A stretch of DNA of 64,000 bases from Tunicatimonas pelagia (GCF_030506325.1 NZ_CP120683.1:6018501-6082500); one strand, 5' to 3'. Shown: positions 1 to 10,113, counted from the first letter of the stretch. Numbers and translations are program-made. The notes: generated by a model from the letters alone, not told the origin.

Positions 1-1295
1 TAACCTTGGTCTACGAACACCGCATCCCATTGCCCGCCCTGCGATTTATGGCAGGTGAGCGCGTAGGCGTACTTTACCTGAAGGGCATTTAGGTATATAT
101 CGTTGCGGATGGCTTCTTGTTGCTGCTGATGCGTTTCTTTATCTTGATATTCTTCCAACACATGCTGATAAAGATCGCGATACTTTTCTTCTTCTAAGGC
201 CACGCTGGGAGAATGCAGCACATCCAGCATAATCTTAGCATCAAAGGGTGGCTGGTCGGGATAGTCCAGTAACTGTAGTTCTAAATCGGCGAAGCGCAAT
301 CCGTACTTCTCTTCCAGATTAAATACTTTGATAATTTCTACAAAATCACCATTGGCTAAAAAAGAAATGTCGCTGTTTTCTTCGGTGAAGAAATAGTTGT
401 TCTTCACAATCATCAGGTAATCGCCTACTTCTAGCTCATTCTCGTAAAAAAATATCTGGTGGCGAATAAACCGATTGTATTGCACCGACGCTTTGTTTGA
501 TCGGCAGATAACGGCGGTATTTTCTCTTCCAAACTTATCGTAGGCGTAGCGTAACCCATCTTCTAACTTTCTTCCTTCCATTCGGTAGACATCAGGAAAG
601 CCCTTCGTTTTCATCTGAATACTAAACTCGTTTAGAATGAGTTGCTTCCGAAGCTGGGTGGCATTATCTAAAATACCGGAGTTTTGCTCCTGGCGCATCA
701 CCTCAATAAGCTCAGTTTCAAAAATAGTAAGTCCGTAAAAATGCTCCAGGTGCTCAGCATCTAAGCCCTGGCTAAGGGTTTGACCCACCGGGGGAAGCTG
801 AGCGGAATCGCCAATAAGCATCAGCCGGTTGCTAGGTTGTTCAAATACGTAATCAATTAAATCGGAGAGTAAACCACTACGGCTCGCCCCAATGTCATTA
901 GAAAGCATGGAAGCTTCGTCGATGACGAACAGTGTGTTTTTCTGATAATTTTTTCGGCGGGAGAACTGCAATCGTCCCGAAATCGGATCGGCTACTCGCT
1001 GATAAATAATTTTATGAATGGTGAATGCGCTACGCTCCGAATAGCTGGCCATTACCTTCGCAGCTCGTCCGGTAGGGGCTAGTAGCATTAGTTTTAGATC
1101 AAACACGGGCAGTGCTTTCACCAGCGCACTTACCACCGAAGTTTTACCGGTGCCAGCGTAGCCTTTGAGCAACAAAGCGGTTTTTCGGTCAGCTTTCTGA
1201 GCTAAAAAAAGATCGAATAATAAAAATAAGTTTTGTTGTCCTTCGGTAGGCTGATGAGGAAAATACGAAGCAATCACTTCCGAAGGCTTGGGCAT
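1..1295 (-). CDS. RecD-like / AAA_30 DNA helicase, C-terminus outside the window
   Basis: ATP-dependent superfamily 1 DNA helicase of the RecD/PIF1-like type, acting on DNA ends or replication intermediates. Read on the minus strand from the ATG at 1293-1295. Walker A GYAGTGKTS lies at about residues 45-53, an APTGRAAK motif follows near residue 74, the Walker B/DEAS motif (VIDEASML) is near residue 126, and GDSAQLPPVGQ about 30 residues later. At the window edge the frame still reads TCHKSQGGQWD, the helicase motif of the UvrD_C_2 domain that couples ATP hydrolysis to DNA. About 431 codons are visible; the stop lies upstream of position 1. Stand-alone RecD-like helicases of about 470 residues are common in Bacteroidota and are not part of RecBCD. 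Divergent from the secreted-protein gene at 1441. Confidence 0.88.
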   Translation of the reverse strand, partial: MPKPSEVIASYFPHQPTEGQQNLFLLFDLFLAQKADRKTALLLKGYAGTGKTSVVSALVKALPVFDLKLMLLAPTGRAAKVMASYSERSAFTIHKIIYQRVADPISGRLQFSRRKNYQKNTLFVIDEASMLSNDIGASRSGLLSDLIDYVFEQPSNRLMLIGDSAQLPPVGQTLSQGLDAEHLEHFYGLTIFETELIEVMRQEQNSGILDNATQLRKQLILNEFSIQMKTKGFPDVYRMEGRKLEDGLRYAYDKFGRENTAVICRSNKASVQYNRFIRHQIFFYENELEVGDYLMIVKNNYFFTEENSDISFLANGDFVEIIKVFNLEEKYGLRFADLELQLLDYPDQPPFDAKIMLDVLHSPSVALEEEKYRDLYQHVLEEYQDKETHQQQQEAIRNDIYLNALQVKYAYALTCHKSQGGQWDAVFVDQG

Positions 1296-1440
1296 AGAAT
1301 TGATAATATTATAACTTTATAAATATTTATTTGTATATTTATAATAATTATTTGCAAATAGAAATTTAGTTACCATGTATTTATAAGTTCTACTGAGAGC
1401 TTTTGAACTGATTTTTTACAAGGTAAAAATTATTAATACT

Positions 1441-4050
1441 ATGCTAATATTAAGGCGATATTATATTTTACTGCTCTTCACATTCTTATCTATTTATAGT
1501 TCTCAATTAGCTAATGCACAGACTACCCTGAATTGGGCACAACATTATAACGGGAGCAGCGGTGGCATAGGAAAAAACGGTACCAATTCCGTAGAAGTAG
1601 ACCGAAAGGGAAACGTAGCCATTTGTGGTTATTTCAAGAATCAGATTACGATTAACGGACAGAGCTACGAGGCTACTGATTTTGGTTCTTTTATCGTAAA
1701 ATTTGATCCTGTAGGGCAACTTTTGTGGTCTAAAACCTTGGACGCTCAACTGGTCACGTACGCTAGTCGCTTGTTTTACGATAGCCAGGATAACCTATAC
1801 TTTACCGGACAATTAAAAAGTGGATCAATTGACTTTAGCGAAGGCGCAAGTGCAGAGAGTCACTCAACGTTGTCCGGCACAAACATTTTTTTTATTAGCA
1901 AATTTAACCAGGACGGAGCTTTTCAATGGGTTAAGGTGGTGCCGGGGGTAGCTACTTTAAGCCACGACTACTTCTATATCAACGAAGGTGGTAGCTTGTA
2001 TAAGTTAGACTTAAACGCTGAGTTAATATGGGAGCGTCCGGGTATTCAAAATTACCGAAAGATCAGTATTTCTGCTTCACCCAAGGGCATTATCTGGATC
2101 GCTGGTGATTTTTATAAGGATAGCGAGCTAACGATAGGTAGCACAGTCCATTTATCAGCCAGCGCTGCTACTGATTTATTTCTGGTGAAATTCAGTGCCG
2201 ACGGCACTTACGAAAAAGCAAAATCTATCGTAGGTAATTCTTCCGATCAGTTTAATGATATGATCGTTCAGGATAATGGGAATGTAGTCATCACGGGCGG
2301 ATTTAAGGGTAGATTACACCTGGATGACGACCATCCTGAGGGGATAATTACCTCCAAAGGAAGCTATGACATATTTGTGGCAGCCTATAACGCAAACCTA
2401 GCGTTGAATTGGGGACATTCCATAGGAAAGAATGGCTGGGATGATGGCCGGGCATTGACTCGTGACAGACACGGGCAAATTTACCTTACGGGAGCTTTTC
2501 AATATACCGTTGATTTCGATCCTAGTTCCAACCAGGCCAATCTCTCAACTCCACCGGTTTGCGTTTCAAATGTTTACCTTCTGAAGCTCAACGAGAACGG
2601 CAATTACCTGGGTGCTCTGCGCTTCGGTAACAGCCGGATAGGTTATGGTAATAAGTTAGCAGTATTCAGCGATCACTTGTTTTTAGGAGGAGATTTTGAA
2701 AGGGTAATAAATTTTAATCCGGTCGGTGGGCAATCTACTACTTTGACAGCAAGTGGTCGCGACCAGTTTCTATTACAACTGAAAGGCTTCTCACCTATAA
2801 CAAAGTGGCCCCAAGCTATCACGATGGATGAATTTCCGGATGTGAGCTATGCTACCGAAAGCTTCACGTTAAGTGCAACGACGAATGCTGATCTACCCTT
2901 ATCGTATTCCAGCACTAATCCAACAGTAGCTACTATCGTAGGAGACACTGTTATGGTACACAGTGCAGGAGTCACAAAAATTACGGTTTCTCAGGAAGGT
3001 AGTAGTACATACGAGGCAGCAACTCCGGTGAGCCAATCCTTAGAAGTAGACAAGGTACCCTTGACTGTTACGACTGCTGACTACCATAAGATAGCGGGGG
3101 AGCCAAATCCACAGTTCGTCATAAGTTACTCAGGGTGGGTAAGAGGTGACAGTTCCAGCCAGATTGATGCTTTGCCTCAGGCATCCGCAGTAGCGGATCA
3201 GAATAGCCTTCCTGGTGAATACGATATCGTTTTAGGAGAAGGTGCTGATAGGAATTATGCATTCGATTATATCCCAGGAAAGCTCATCATACAGAAAGAG
3301 CTACAAAGTATCACGTTTGAAGCCATCCCGAAAGTAAGCTACGGTGACGCTTCCGTACTGCTTTCGGCTCAATCAAGTGCTGGTTTGCCATTGAGCTACG
3401 TGAGTTCCAATCCTGAGATAGCTCGGGTAGAAAACGGCGAGGTAGTCATTCTTGGAGCTGGTAGTACCACCATTGAAGCTTCTCAGCAGGGTAACGATTG
3501 GTATAAACCAGCAGCTTCAGTAAGTCAGGATTTAACCGTTAGTAAGGCAGTGTTATCAGTTACCGCAAAAGACGTTAAGCGAGAACAGGGCTTACCAAAC
3601 CCTGAGTTCTTGCTAACCTATACAGGGTGGATCGGAGATGACAGTATTGAGGAGCTATCTGAACAACCTATAGCTTTCACTGATGCAAACAGACTGGATC
3701 CAATAGGAAGCTATCCTATACAAATTGGTGGGGGGAGTGATGAAAATTATGCCTTTCAATATAACGAAGGAACGTTGTTGATAGAGCCACATATAATCAC
3801 TGGCTTGCCTAGCTTTTCTGTTACCCTTTCCAAGGTCTACCCTAACCCTACTACTGGATTGCTGAATGTAATACCAATCAATACTCATCACGGGCTTATA
3901 CGGTTGTATAATCCTTTAGGAGCATGTGTAATCCACGATGAACTGAAAGCAACTACAGTACTCGACTTAAGTGAATACGCAACAGGAGTGTACCTTTTAG
4001 AGGTCATTTCCGGGGACTACCGCCAAGCAATACGAATAGCTAAAGACTGA
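1441..4050 (+). CDS. Secreted T9SS type A cargo protein with propeller-like repeats and two Big-MBG units
   Basis: Large exported protein of 869 residues. A signal peptide (about residues 1-26, ending ANA) precedes an N-terminal region (27-455) of SBBP-like repeats with recurring 'GN..I.G.F' and 'KF...G...W' segments, suggesting a beta-propeller. Then come two copies of a pair: a Big2-like Ig fold (about 456-540 and 623-704; both read LPLSYxSxNP) and an MBG-like domain (about 540-620 and 705-785; both have PNPxFxxxYxGW). The C-terminus from about residue 797 (VYPNPTTGLLNV... GVYLLEV) is the T9SS type A sorting domain, so the protein is probably translocated by T9SS and anchored or released at the cell surface. 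Function of the propeller is unknown; adhesion or extracellular binding is likely. Monocistronic by context: flanking genes are divergent or convergent. Confidence 0.87.
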   Translation: MLILRRYYILLLFTFLSIYSSQLANAQTTLNWAQHYNGSSGGIGKNGTNSVEVDRKGNVAICGYFKNQITINGQSYEATDFGSFIVKFDPVGQLLWSKTLDAQLVTYASRLFYDSQDNLYFTGQLKSGSIDFSEGASAESHSTLSGTNIFFISKFNQDGAFQWVKVVPGVATLSHDYFYINEGGSLYKLDLNAELIWERPGIQNYRKISISASPKGIIWIAGDFYKDSELTIGSTVHLSASAATDLFLVKFSADGTYEKAKSIVGNSSDQFNDMIVQDNGNVVITGGFKGRLHLDDDHPEGIITSKGSYDIFVAAYNANLALNWGHSIGKNGWDDGRALTRDRHGQIYLTGAFQYTVDFDPSSNQANLSTPPVCVSNVYLLKLNENGNYLGALRFGNSRIGYGNKLAVFSDHLFLGGDFERVINFNPVGGQSTTLTASGRDQFLLQLKGFSPITKWPQAITMDEFPDVSYATESFTLSATTNADLPLSYSSTNPTVATIVGDTVMVHSAGVTKITVSQEGSSTYEAATPVSQSLEVDKVPLTVTTADYHKIAGEPNPQFVISYSGWVRGDSSSQIDALPQASAVADQNSLPGEYDIVLGEGADRNYAFDYIPGKLIIQKELQSITFEAIPKVSYGDASVLLSAQSSAGLPLSYVSSNPEIARVENGEVVILGAGSTTIEASQQGNDWYKPAASVSQDLTVSKAVLSVTAKDVKREQGLPNPEFLLTYTGWIGDDSIEELSEQPIAFTDANRLDPIGSYPIQIGGGSDENYAFQYNEGTLLIEPHIITGLPSFSVTLSKVYPNPTTGLLNVIPINTHHGLIRLYNPLGACVIHDELKATTVLDLSEYATGVYLLEVISGDYRQAIRIAKD

Positions 4051-4099
4051 TAAAGCTACCATAACAGATTTATGATAGAGTAACATAGTGTGTTATGGA

Positions 4100-6022
4100 T
4101 TACGGACCTATTGTTTTAGTAAACACATTCTCATTCCCCACCATGTCGCGCACTCGAAGTTTTACTTCACCCCGGAGCGGTTTAGAATCGTCTAGTCGAT
4201 CCGACCAGATTAGGTCTCGTTTGTAATCGTAGTGCATTAGCAGCCACTCTCCATCTACGTAGACTTCATATTCCCGAATGCCCGAGGTTACGTCTTCAAT
4301 TTTAAAACGCAGTCGGTCAGAACTAATGCTGAGCGGAGTAATTACCGGAGCGATAGTATCTACTTCCAGAATGAAATCGCCAAAGTTACGGGTGCGGAAG
4401 CTGATATTATTATTTTTCCAGTCGCCACCCTCGTAACCCAAATCGCCCTTGGTATCTATCCGATACACCGACGTTTTATCGCGAGGCCCCGCCGGAAATT
4501 GCCGGGGTTTTAGCAGTACTTGCATATTCTGCCGGAGCGGTACGTTGCCCTGATGAATACGAAATAGCTCTCGTCCCGCATCAATCTGATAATCCATCTG
4601 GAGAAACAGCGTATCAAACAGAGCAGATTTGGGAAAGGTAACATTCATTTGCGGTTGATAAAAGCTGAACGCATTTCGAGAAGGCACACGTACTTTAATG
4701 GGCAAACTGCTTATATCCCCGCACATATCAACCGAATCGGGAATACCCCGGTTGAGGTTCCACAAATAGACCGCAACGTCGTTCACCACGTAGGCCGGAG
4801 GTTCTTCAAAAGTAAGGCGACTAGAAAAAAACGTGGCCAGCTTGCGCTGGTAAACTCCTTCCGGATTCTTATCTACCGGAGCAAATAGCTGCAATATGTT
4901 GCCTCGAACGTGGTAATTTTGGCTGGAATACGGTTTGCTAAAGTAGCGGGTGTTAATGGATTTATCGGTTTCTGTCTGGCCTTGCAGGGTGAAATTCACT
5001 TGGCTCTGGTTACCGCTAATATCAGCCAGCGTGATGCTTGCCTGATGGAGCTGATCGTCGTTAATTGTAATTTTTCCCTGTTGAGCATTTGTTTTATAAA
5101 ACGGGAGGGTATTGCCATCATCTACGTACAACTTGTAAAAAGTGCGGTTCTGACGATAACGCTCCTCGTAGTTGGTGTGAACGTGGATATTCTTGGCCTG
5201 GGAGAAAGAAAACTTCTTCATGTTGCAGTGAAACTGCGATTGGCCGTCCAACGTCAGCTTAGTTTCTTTTACACCGTACACATTTCGTGCTCCGGTAGCT
5301 TTATCGAAGGCCGCCACTTCAACGCCTACGGTGCCTCGCACTGCAATGGGTTCGTCTACTACGTATTTACCGCCTTTATCTTTTAGGCTAAACTCGAAGC
5401 GACCAAACTGCCCATTGATTCGGGCACCTTCGTCTAAGGTAGTCAGTGCAATACGGCGAACGTAAGGGCGCACATTATCCACAATTTCTTTAAATCCGAA
5501 TTTGAGCGGGTCCATCGGTTGCTGGTTAGCATCCCGAATCTCGAAGTGCAGATGTGGCCCACCTGAAGAACCGGAATTTCCGGCTTTGCCAATCACTTCG
5601 CCTCGCTTTACCGCTAATTCGTTTTTCTGCGGAAACAGCTCAATGGTAAAGGATTTTTTTCGGTACTGCGCCTGCTTAATGTACGCTTGAATTTGGTCAT
5701 TAAATTCGTGTAAGTGGGCGTACACACTGCTAGTTCCGTTGGGATGCTGGATGTAAATAGCGTTACCGTAGCCACCGTAGGAAATTTTGATGCGATTCAC
5801 AAAACCATCAGCGGTGGCGTGAACCGGAGAGCCAACTACTCCGCCGACTTTAATATCTATTCCGGCGTGCAGGTGAGAACTCCGAAGCTCGCAAAAGTTG
5901 CCCGACAGATAATTTTGCTCACCCGGCCGGATAGGAAACAGATAATAATCATCGTTCTCAAACCCCACCGAAGCGAACAGCACCGGAATACAAATTAGTA
6001 CAACAACCCTACTTAATTTCAC
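4100..6022 (-). CDS. M23 family (LytM-type) cell-wall endopeptidase
   Basis: Zinc metallopeptidase expected to cut peptide cross-links of peptidoglycan in the periplasm; 640 residues. An N-terminal hydrophobic signal (about 1-20) precedes the LytM domain: HAGID (H52 and D56, zinc ligands), YAHL (H103) and GGPHLHFEIR (H157, H159). All four classical positions are present, so it should be active, unlike the many degenerate LytM activators. The remaining 440 residues are beta-rich and end in an Ig-like segment; this long tail is usual for Bacteroidota M23 proteins. The start overlaps the end of the upstream FAA-hydrolase gene by 14 bases, indicating co-translation, although the two functions have no obvious link. 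Confidence 0.9.
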   Translation of the reverse strand: MKLSRVVVLICIPVLFASVGFENDDYYLFPIRPGEQNYLSGNFCELRSSHLHAGIDIKVGGVVGSPVHATADGFVNRIKISYGGYGNAIYIQHPNGTSSVYAHLHEFNDQIQAYIKQAQYRKKSFTIELFPQKNELAVKRGEVIGKAGNSGSSGGPHLHFEIRDANQQPMDPLKFGFKEIVDNVRPYVRRIALTTLDEGARINGQFGRFEFSLKDKGGKYVVDEPIAVRGTVGVEVAAFDKATGARNVYGVKETKLTLDGQSQFHCNMKKFSFSQAKNIHVHTNYEERYRQNRTFYKLYVDDGNTLPFYKTNAQQGKITINDDQLHQASITLADISGNQSQVNFTLQGQTETDKSINTRYFSKPYSSQNYHVRGNILQLFAPVDKNPEGVYQRKLATFFSSRLTFEEPPAYVVNDVAVYLWNLNRGIPDSVDMCGDISSLPIKVRVPSRNAFSFYQPQMNVTFPKSALFDTLFLQMDYQIDAGRELFRIHQGNVPLRQNMQVLLKPRQFPAGPRDKTSVYRIDTKGDLGYEGGDWKNNNISFRTRNFGDFILEVDTIAPVITPLSISSDRLRFKIEDVTSGIREYEVYVDGEWLLMHYDYKRDLIWSDRLDDSKPLRGEVKLRVRDMVGNENVFTKTIGP

Positions 6023-6620
6023 AAGTCAACATTTTTTGATCTTCAATAAATGCCTCTAACACATTGCCCCGCTGAATTGGCCCCACACCTTTGGGAGTGC
6101 CGGTAAACAAAATATCGCCCTTTTTAAGCGTAATAAACTGAGAAACATAGGCAATCAACGAATCAACGGTATACAACATCAAATTGGTATTACCGTCTTG
6201 CTTGGTGTCCCCGTCCACTTTCAAGCTAAAGTTTAGGTTCTGCAAATCAGGGTATTTCTCCTTCGGGACAAACTCCGATATTGGTGCCGATCCGTTAAAG
6301 CCTTTGGCCAGCAGCCAGGGCAAACCTTTCTCTTTTGCTTTCTGCTGCAAATCTCTTGCCGTGAAGTCAATACCAATACCGATGCTATCGTAATATTTAG
6401 GGGCAAACTTCTCCTGAATATACTTTCCTTCCTGACAAATCTTCACAAGAATCTCTACTTCGTAGTGAATGTTTTGAGTGTATTCCGGGTAATACAGCGG
6501 GTCATCATTTCTTAGCAAAGCCGTATCGGGTTTCATAAAAACCACTGGCTCGTCAGGCTTTTCGTTCTTGAGTTCTTGGATGTGGTCTGCGTAATTGCGC
6601 CCAATAGCGATAATTTTCAT
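6009..6620 (-). CDS. Fumarylacetoacetate hydrolase family protein (YcgM/acylpyruvase-like)
   Basis: Short member (203 residues) of the FAA hydrolase fold, which hydrolyses or decarboxylates 2-oxo acids such as acylpyruvates or oxaloacetate using Mg2+ or Mn2+. The metal-binding set is visible as HYEVE (E54, E56) and the following IDFTARD (D85 region), with KGFNGSAP near residue 107 and FTGTPKGVG near 173. The N-terminus MKIIAIGRNYADH is the usual family start and is complete. First gene of a two-gene operon with the M23 peptidase. Exact substrate cannot be told from sequence; the length fits the acylpyruvase/oxaloacetate tautomerase subgroup rather than true fumarylacetoacetase. Confidence 0.9.
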   Translation of the reverse strand: MKIIAIGRNYADHIQELKNEKPDEPVVFMKPDTALLRNDDPLYYPEYTQNIHYEVEILVKICQEGKYIQEKFAPKYYDSIGIGIDFTARDLQQKAKEKGLPWLLAKGFNGSAPISEFVPKEKYPDLQNLNFSLKVDGDTKQDGNTNLMLYTVDSLIAYVSQFITLKKGDILFTGTPKGVGPIQRGNVLEAFIEDQKMLTCEIK

Positions 6621-6887
6621 GGTTTAGAGGCTTGGTTAGTAATAACTGTTACGGGAGATACTTATCGGTGACTTTTGTCTTATTCCCTACTTTTTCGATG
6701 GTAAAAATTAGCACACTTCGAGCAGAAAAACCATAAAATTGGTTGAAACAACTTCTTACAGTTTCTTACTAACGTAAGTAAAACGGATAAAAACGTACTA
6801 TTTACTGGTATAACTGACGTATCGTTTGAATTTACCCGAGTGCTTCGTTATTATGCACTTTATTTTCTAGGTAGTATATACAAAACA

Positions 6888-8669
6888 ATGAGCAAACATA
6901 CTTACGAGTACGGAGTGATTGGAAATTGTGCTTTTCTGGCGCACATTGGTAAAGATACGAATGTAGCTTGGCTGTGCTGGCCCCGCTTCGACAGCAGCTT
7001 CGTTTTCGGGGGTATTTTGGATAAAGAAAAGGGGGGAGAGTTTAGTATTCAACCTAAATCTACTTCTTTCGATACTCATCAGTACTACCAAGAGAATACC
7101 AATGTACTATGCACTGAAATTACTACTGACGAAGGAAAGTATCGGGTCACTGATTTTGCCCCTCGCTTCTTGCAGTACGACCGGAATTTCAAACCACTCA
7201 TGCTGATTCGCAAGCTAGAGCCATTGTCGGGTACACCCTTAGTGAAAGTTACCTGCAACCCAGTAGGCGAATACGGTGATCTGAAGCTGGTAAATAATCA
7301 GGCTAGCAATCATATCAAATTTTTAGGGTTAGAGCGGGAGATTCGTCTGACTACTGATATTTCGCTCACTCATATTATCGAGAACAATTATTTTGTACTG
7401 AACGATACTAAGTATTTGGTGCTAACGTACGGAGCCCCGTTAGAAGCTCCGGTACGAAGTACTTCTGAAGCGTTTCTACAGAGCACAACCAATTATTGGC
7501 GCAACTGGGTAAAGAGCACCAGCATTAAAAACTTTGGTCAGCGCGAAGTGCTGCGTTCCGCCTTGGTACTAAAAATTCATCAGTACGAAGATACCGGAGG
7601 AATTATTGCCGCAGCTACTACCAGCTTACCCGAGTCGCCGGGCAGTGGCCGTAACTGGGATTACCGTTACTGCTGGCTGAGGGATACCTACTATACTTTG
7701 AATGCGTTTAATAATATTGGGCACTTTGAAGAGTTAGAGCGGTACTTCCATTACATCGCTAATATTTCGGCTACGCAAGGAGACCGTTATCAGCCGCTGT
7801 ATGCTATTGGGGGGCGTAACCAGCTCGTAGAGCGAATTATTGACTTAGAGGGCTACAAAGGTAACAAACCAGTACGCGTTGGTAACCAAGCTTACGAACA
7901 TATTCAGAACGATGTGTACGGCCAGGTACTGCTTTCGCTGCTGCCGCTCTACGTTGATTTTCGCTTCAATCAGGACGAACGGGCTGGCTCTGATAAGCTG
8001 GCTGCCGATGTGCTCAACCGAATTGAAATGTTTATTCAGGAGCCAGATGCCGGTCTGTGGGAATTCCGAGATTTTAAGCAACTGCACTGCTATACCTATC
8101 TTTTCCACTGGGCAGGAAGTTCAGCAGCGGTGAAGATTGCCGATTTTATGAAGGATGATCGTCTCAAGAAAAAGGCAGTGCACTTACGCGATTTGGCGGC
8201 TAATAAGATTGAAGCTTGCTACGATCCGGTTCGGAAAGTGTACACACAGGCTATTGGTACCAGCAATCTGGATGCGAGTACCTTGCAGCTTATCATGATG
8301 AATTATCTGGATAGCAACTCTGACCTAGCGAAAAATCATTTAATTAACCTGGAGAAAGAACTTCGTTCCGAAGGGGGCTTATTCTATCGCTATAAACACA
8401 CCGACGATTTTGGTACTCCAGAAACGACTTTTTTGATTTGCGCTTTCTGGTACGTAGAAGCCCTGGCCTGTGTAGGTAGGCTAGATGAAGCCATTGAGAC
8501 CTTTGAGAGTATTATGAAGTTCAGCAACCACGTAGGACTATTTAGTGAAGATGTAGATGCTGAAACGGGGAGCCAGTGGGGGAACTTCCCACAGGCCTAC
8601 AGCCACGTGGGTTTGGTCAACGCCGCATTTCGCATTGCTACCCGTCTGGATAATCCAACGTTTTTGTAA
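6888..8669 (+). CDS. Glycoside hydrolase family 15 protein (glucoamylase/trehalase-like)
   Basis: Inverting alpha-glucosidase-type enzyme of about 593 residues, probably cytosolic because no signal peptide is seen. An N-terminal super-beta-sandwich domain (about 1-210) is followed by an (alpha/alpha)6 barrel with the GH15 motifs SGRNWDYRYCWLRD (about residue 250), DAGLWEFR (general acid Glu near 391) and GNFPQAYSHVGL near the C-terminus. The frame is open back to a GTG at 6840, but the ATG at 6888 starts MSKHTYEYGVIGNCAFLA, the normal GH15 N-terminus, so I place the start there. Family members act on trehalose or short maltooligosaccharides; which one applies is not decidable here. Confidence 0.93.
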   Translation: MSKHTYEYGVIGNCAFLAHIGKDTNVAWLCWPRFDSSFVFGGILDKEKGGEFSIQPKSTSFDTHQYYQENTNVLCTEITTDEGKYRVTDFAPRFLQYDRNFKPLMLIRKLEPLSGTPLVKVTCNPVGEYGDLKLVNNQASNHIKFLGLEREIRLTTDISLTHIIENNYFVLNDTKYLVLTYGAPLEAPVRSTSEAFLQSTTNYWRNWVKSTSIKNFGQREVLRSALVLKIHQYEDTGGIIAAATTSLPESPGSGRNWDYRYCWLRDTYYTLNAFNNIGHFEELERYFHYIANISATQGDRYQPLYAIGGRNQLVERIIDLEGYKGNKPVRVGNQAYEHIQNDVYGQVLLSLLPLYVDFRFNQDERAGSDKLAADVLNRIEMFIQEPDAGLWEFRDFKQLHCYTYLFHWAGSSAAVKIADFMKDDRLKKKAVHLRDLAANKIEACYDPVRKVYTQAIGTSNLDASTLQLIMMNYLDSNSDLAKNHLINLEKELRSEGGLFYRYKHTDDFGTPETTFLICAFWYVEALACVGRLDEAIETFESIMKFSNHVGLFSEDVDAETGSQWGNFPQAYSHVGLVNAAFRIATRLDNPTFL

Positions 8670-8724
8670 AATGTGAAATATGAAAACCCTTGTCTTACAT
8701 CTCATATTTCTTATTTCACATTTT
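8668..8724. terminator. Imperfect hairpin between convergent genes
   Basis: AAAATGTGAAATATGA starting at the GH15 stop codon is mirrored by TCATATTTC and TTTCACATTTT at 8702-8724, giving a long AT-rich stem with a small bulge. Its place between two convergent genes suits a bidirectional terminator, though there is no long T-run. Confidence 0.4.
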
Positions 8725-8759
8725 AATCAGTGAGTACCTGTCCTACGGTTCAACGCCTA

Positions 8760-9146
8760 TTACAGCTTATCAAAAGTTAGAAGTTCTGGGTTAATAGTAT
8801 CTTTCTGATAAAAATCACCGATCATCAATCTATCGCTCTCAATTTTTATGAACACCTCACGATATATTGAGGAGCTTGATACAGAATTGCGAACGGAAAT
8901 TGTATCTGTTCGTAACTCGTAAAAGTAAAGACCCGCCCCATATTTGGGCAGCAAGTGACCGTTCCGTTCTTCTCTACCTCGGTTGAGTATGAAAGAGTTT
9001 TCGCCTTCAAACACTAGGGTATCTGCTTGATCCCTAGACTCGACCCAGGTGCCATCCAAAGTATTAGTGCTAACTTCATCTTCCCGGCAACCAGTGCCGA
9101 ACAATAGGGCTGCAATAGCTACGAGAGGAAATAGTTTTTTTACCAT
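8760..9146 (-). CDS. Small lipocalin-like lipoprotein of unknown function
   Basis: A 128-residue protein if started at the ATG at 9146, giving MVKKLFPLVAIAALLFGTGC with lipobox Cys20. The frame is open a further nine codons upstream to 9173, but that would put residues before an otherwise normal signal peptide. The mature part contains DGTWVESRDQADTLVFEG, resembling the first strands of the lipocalin-like lipoproteins widespread in Bacteroidota, and is rich in beta-strand pattern. It lies 16 bases after the FKBP lipoprotein gene and is presumably co-transcribed with it. No function can be assigned. Confidence 0.75.
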   Translation of the reverse strand: MVKKLFPLVAIAALLFGTGCREDEVSTNTLDGTWVESRDQADTLVFEGENSFILNRGREERNGHLLPKYGAGLYFYELRTDTISVRNSVSSSSIYREVFIKIESDRLMIGDFYQKDTINPELLTFDKL

Positions 9147-9162
9147 ATCTAGCGTATAACTA

Positions 9163-10113
9163 CTAAAAGTCAACCAGTTCTAGTTCAAAGATTACGGGCT
9201 CATAGGGTCGCCAATTGCGTGCATTGAGTTCTTCCAAAAAATTCTTTCGGATGGCCGGAGGTATTACTTGAACGCCCTCAGCAAATCCCAGATGTGACGG
9301 AATAAAAATTCGGGCTTTCGCTCCTTTGTTCATAGCCTCAACTCCATCTTCAAAACCCGGAATAACCTTTGTTTTTCCTACGTAAAACGCATACGGATTG
9401 TCTTTTTCCGATTCGCTAAATACCGCATCGTCGAGGTAGTAGCCTTTAAAGTTAACTTTAGCCAGCGCTCCGGTGGTTGGTTGTTCACCACTACCTTCTT
9501 CCAGCAACTGAAAGAAAACACCCGAAGGTAACTTCTGTACATCGGTAAGATTATGTTCTTCTACATAGTTAGTAATAATTTGCTCTTCTTCTTCCTCAAT
9601 GGCCTTCTTGGTTATGATCTCTTCAACCTCTATATCGGCTACTAAAATGGCATTTCGAGGAAGATACTGCCCAAATGAATAAGACTCAAACGCTTGGTAG
9701 GAAGGAAGGTAAAGCCGATACTGCTCTCCCGTTCGCATGTGGCCTACCCCAATATTAATGCCTCGGGGATACAAGGCATTCGGGTATTTTTGGGCGTGGA
9801 AAAACCGTAGCGAGGAAGCAGCACTATCGAGACTATCAATCGCTTTTCCAGCTAATGTTCGTAATCGGTAGCGAACAGCTACAATCGACTCATTTTCTAC
9901 GGCTGTGCCACCAGGGTTTTCGCGTAAAGGCTCAATGTAGATGCCGCTATTTAATCGTTCGGCTTTAATTTCATGTTCTGCAAGATAATTTTCCAGGGCT
10001 GAGTCGTCTTCTCGTATCTGTCGCTCAAAATCAGATTCGGTGTCCTCCATACATCCGGAAAACAGAAGAGTGATGGTAAAAAAAACAATGCTGTAGATGT
10101 GTACTAGCTTCAT
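9163..10113 (-). CDS. FKBP-type peptidyl-prolyl isomerase lipoprotein with two FKBP-like domains
   Basis: Lipoprotein (signal MKLVHIYSIVFFTITLLFSGC, lipobox Cys21) of 316 residues, so it should work as a cis-trans prolyl isomerase or chaperone on the periplasmic face of a membrane. The C-terminal half (about 185-316) carries the conserved FKBP features VNFKGYYLDDAVF and VIPGFEDGVEAMNKGAKARIFIPSHLGF-type residues (PGF, GxxxM, IP, LGF). The first half (about 60-165) shows the same outline (VRYRLRTLAGKAID, GVGHMRTGEQYRLYLPS) but lacks the PGF loop and is probably a degenerate FKBP domain. A Glu-rich linker (KKAIEEEEEQ) separates them. Related to GldI-like lipoprotein isomerases of gliding Bacteroidota. 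Followed closely by the small lipoprotein gene at 8760-9146. Confidence 0.87.
   Translation of the reverse strand: MKLVHIYSIVFFTITLLFSGCMEDTESDFERQIREDDSALENYLAEHEIKAERLNSGIYIEPLRENPGGTAVENESIVAVRYRLRTLAGKAIDSLDSAASSLRFFHAQKYPNALYPRGINIGVGHMRTGEQYRLYLPSYQAFESYSFGQYLPRNAILVADIEVEEIITKKAIEEEEEQIITNYVEEHNLTDVQKLPSGVFFQLLEEGSGEQPTTGALAKVNFKGYYLDDAVFSESEKDNPYAFYVGKTKVIPGFEDGVEAMNKGAKARIFIPSHLGFAEGVQVIPPAIRKNFLEELNARNWRPYEPVIFELELVDF

Noticed and set aside
4910-5386. 158-residue frame on the + strand
   Set aside because: Antisense to the M23 peptidase gene, whose motifs are clear; a shadow frame.
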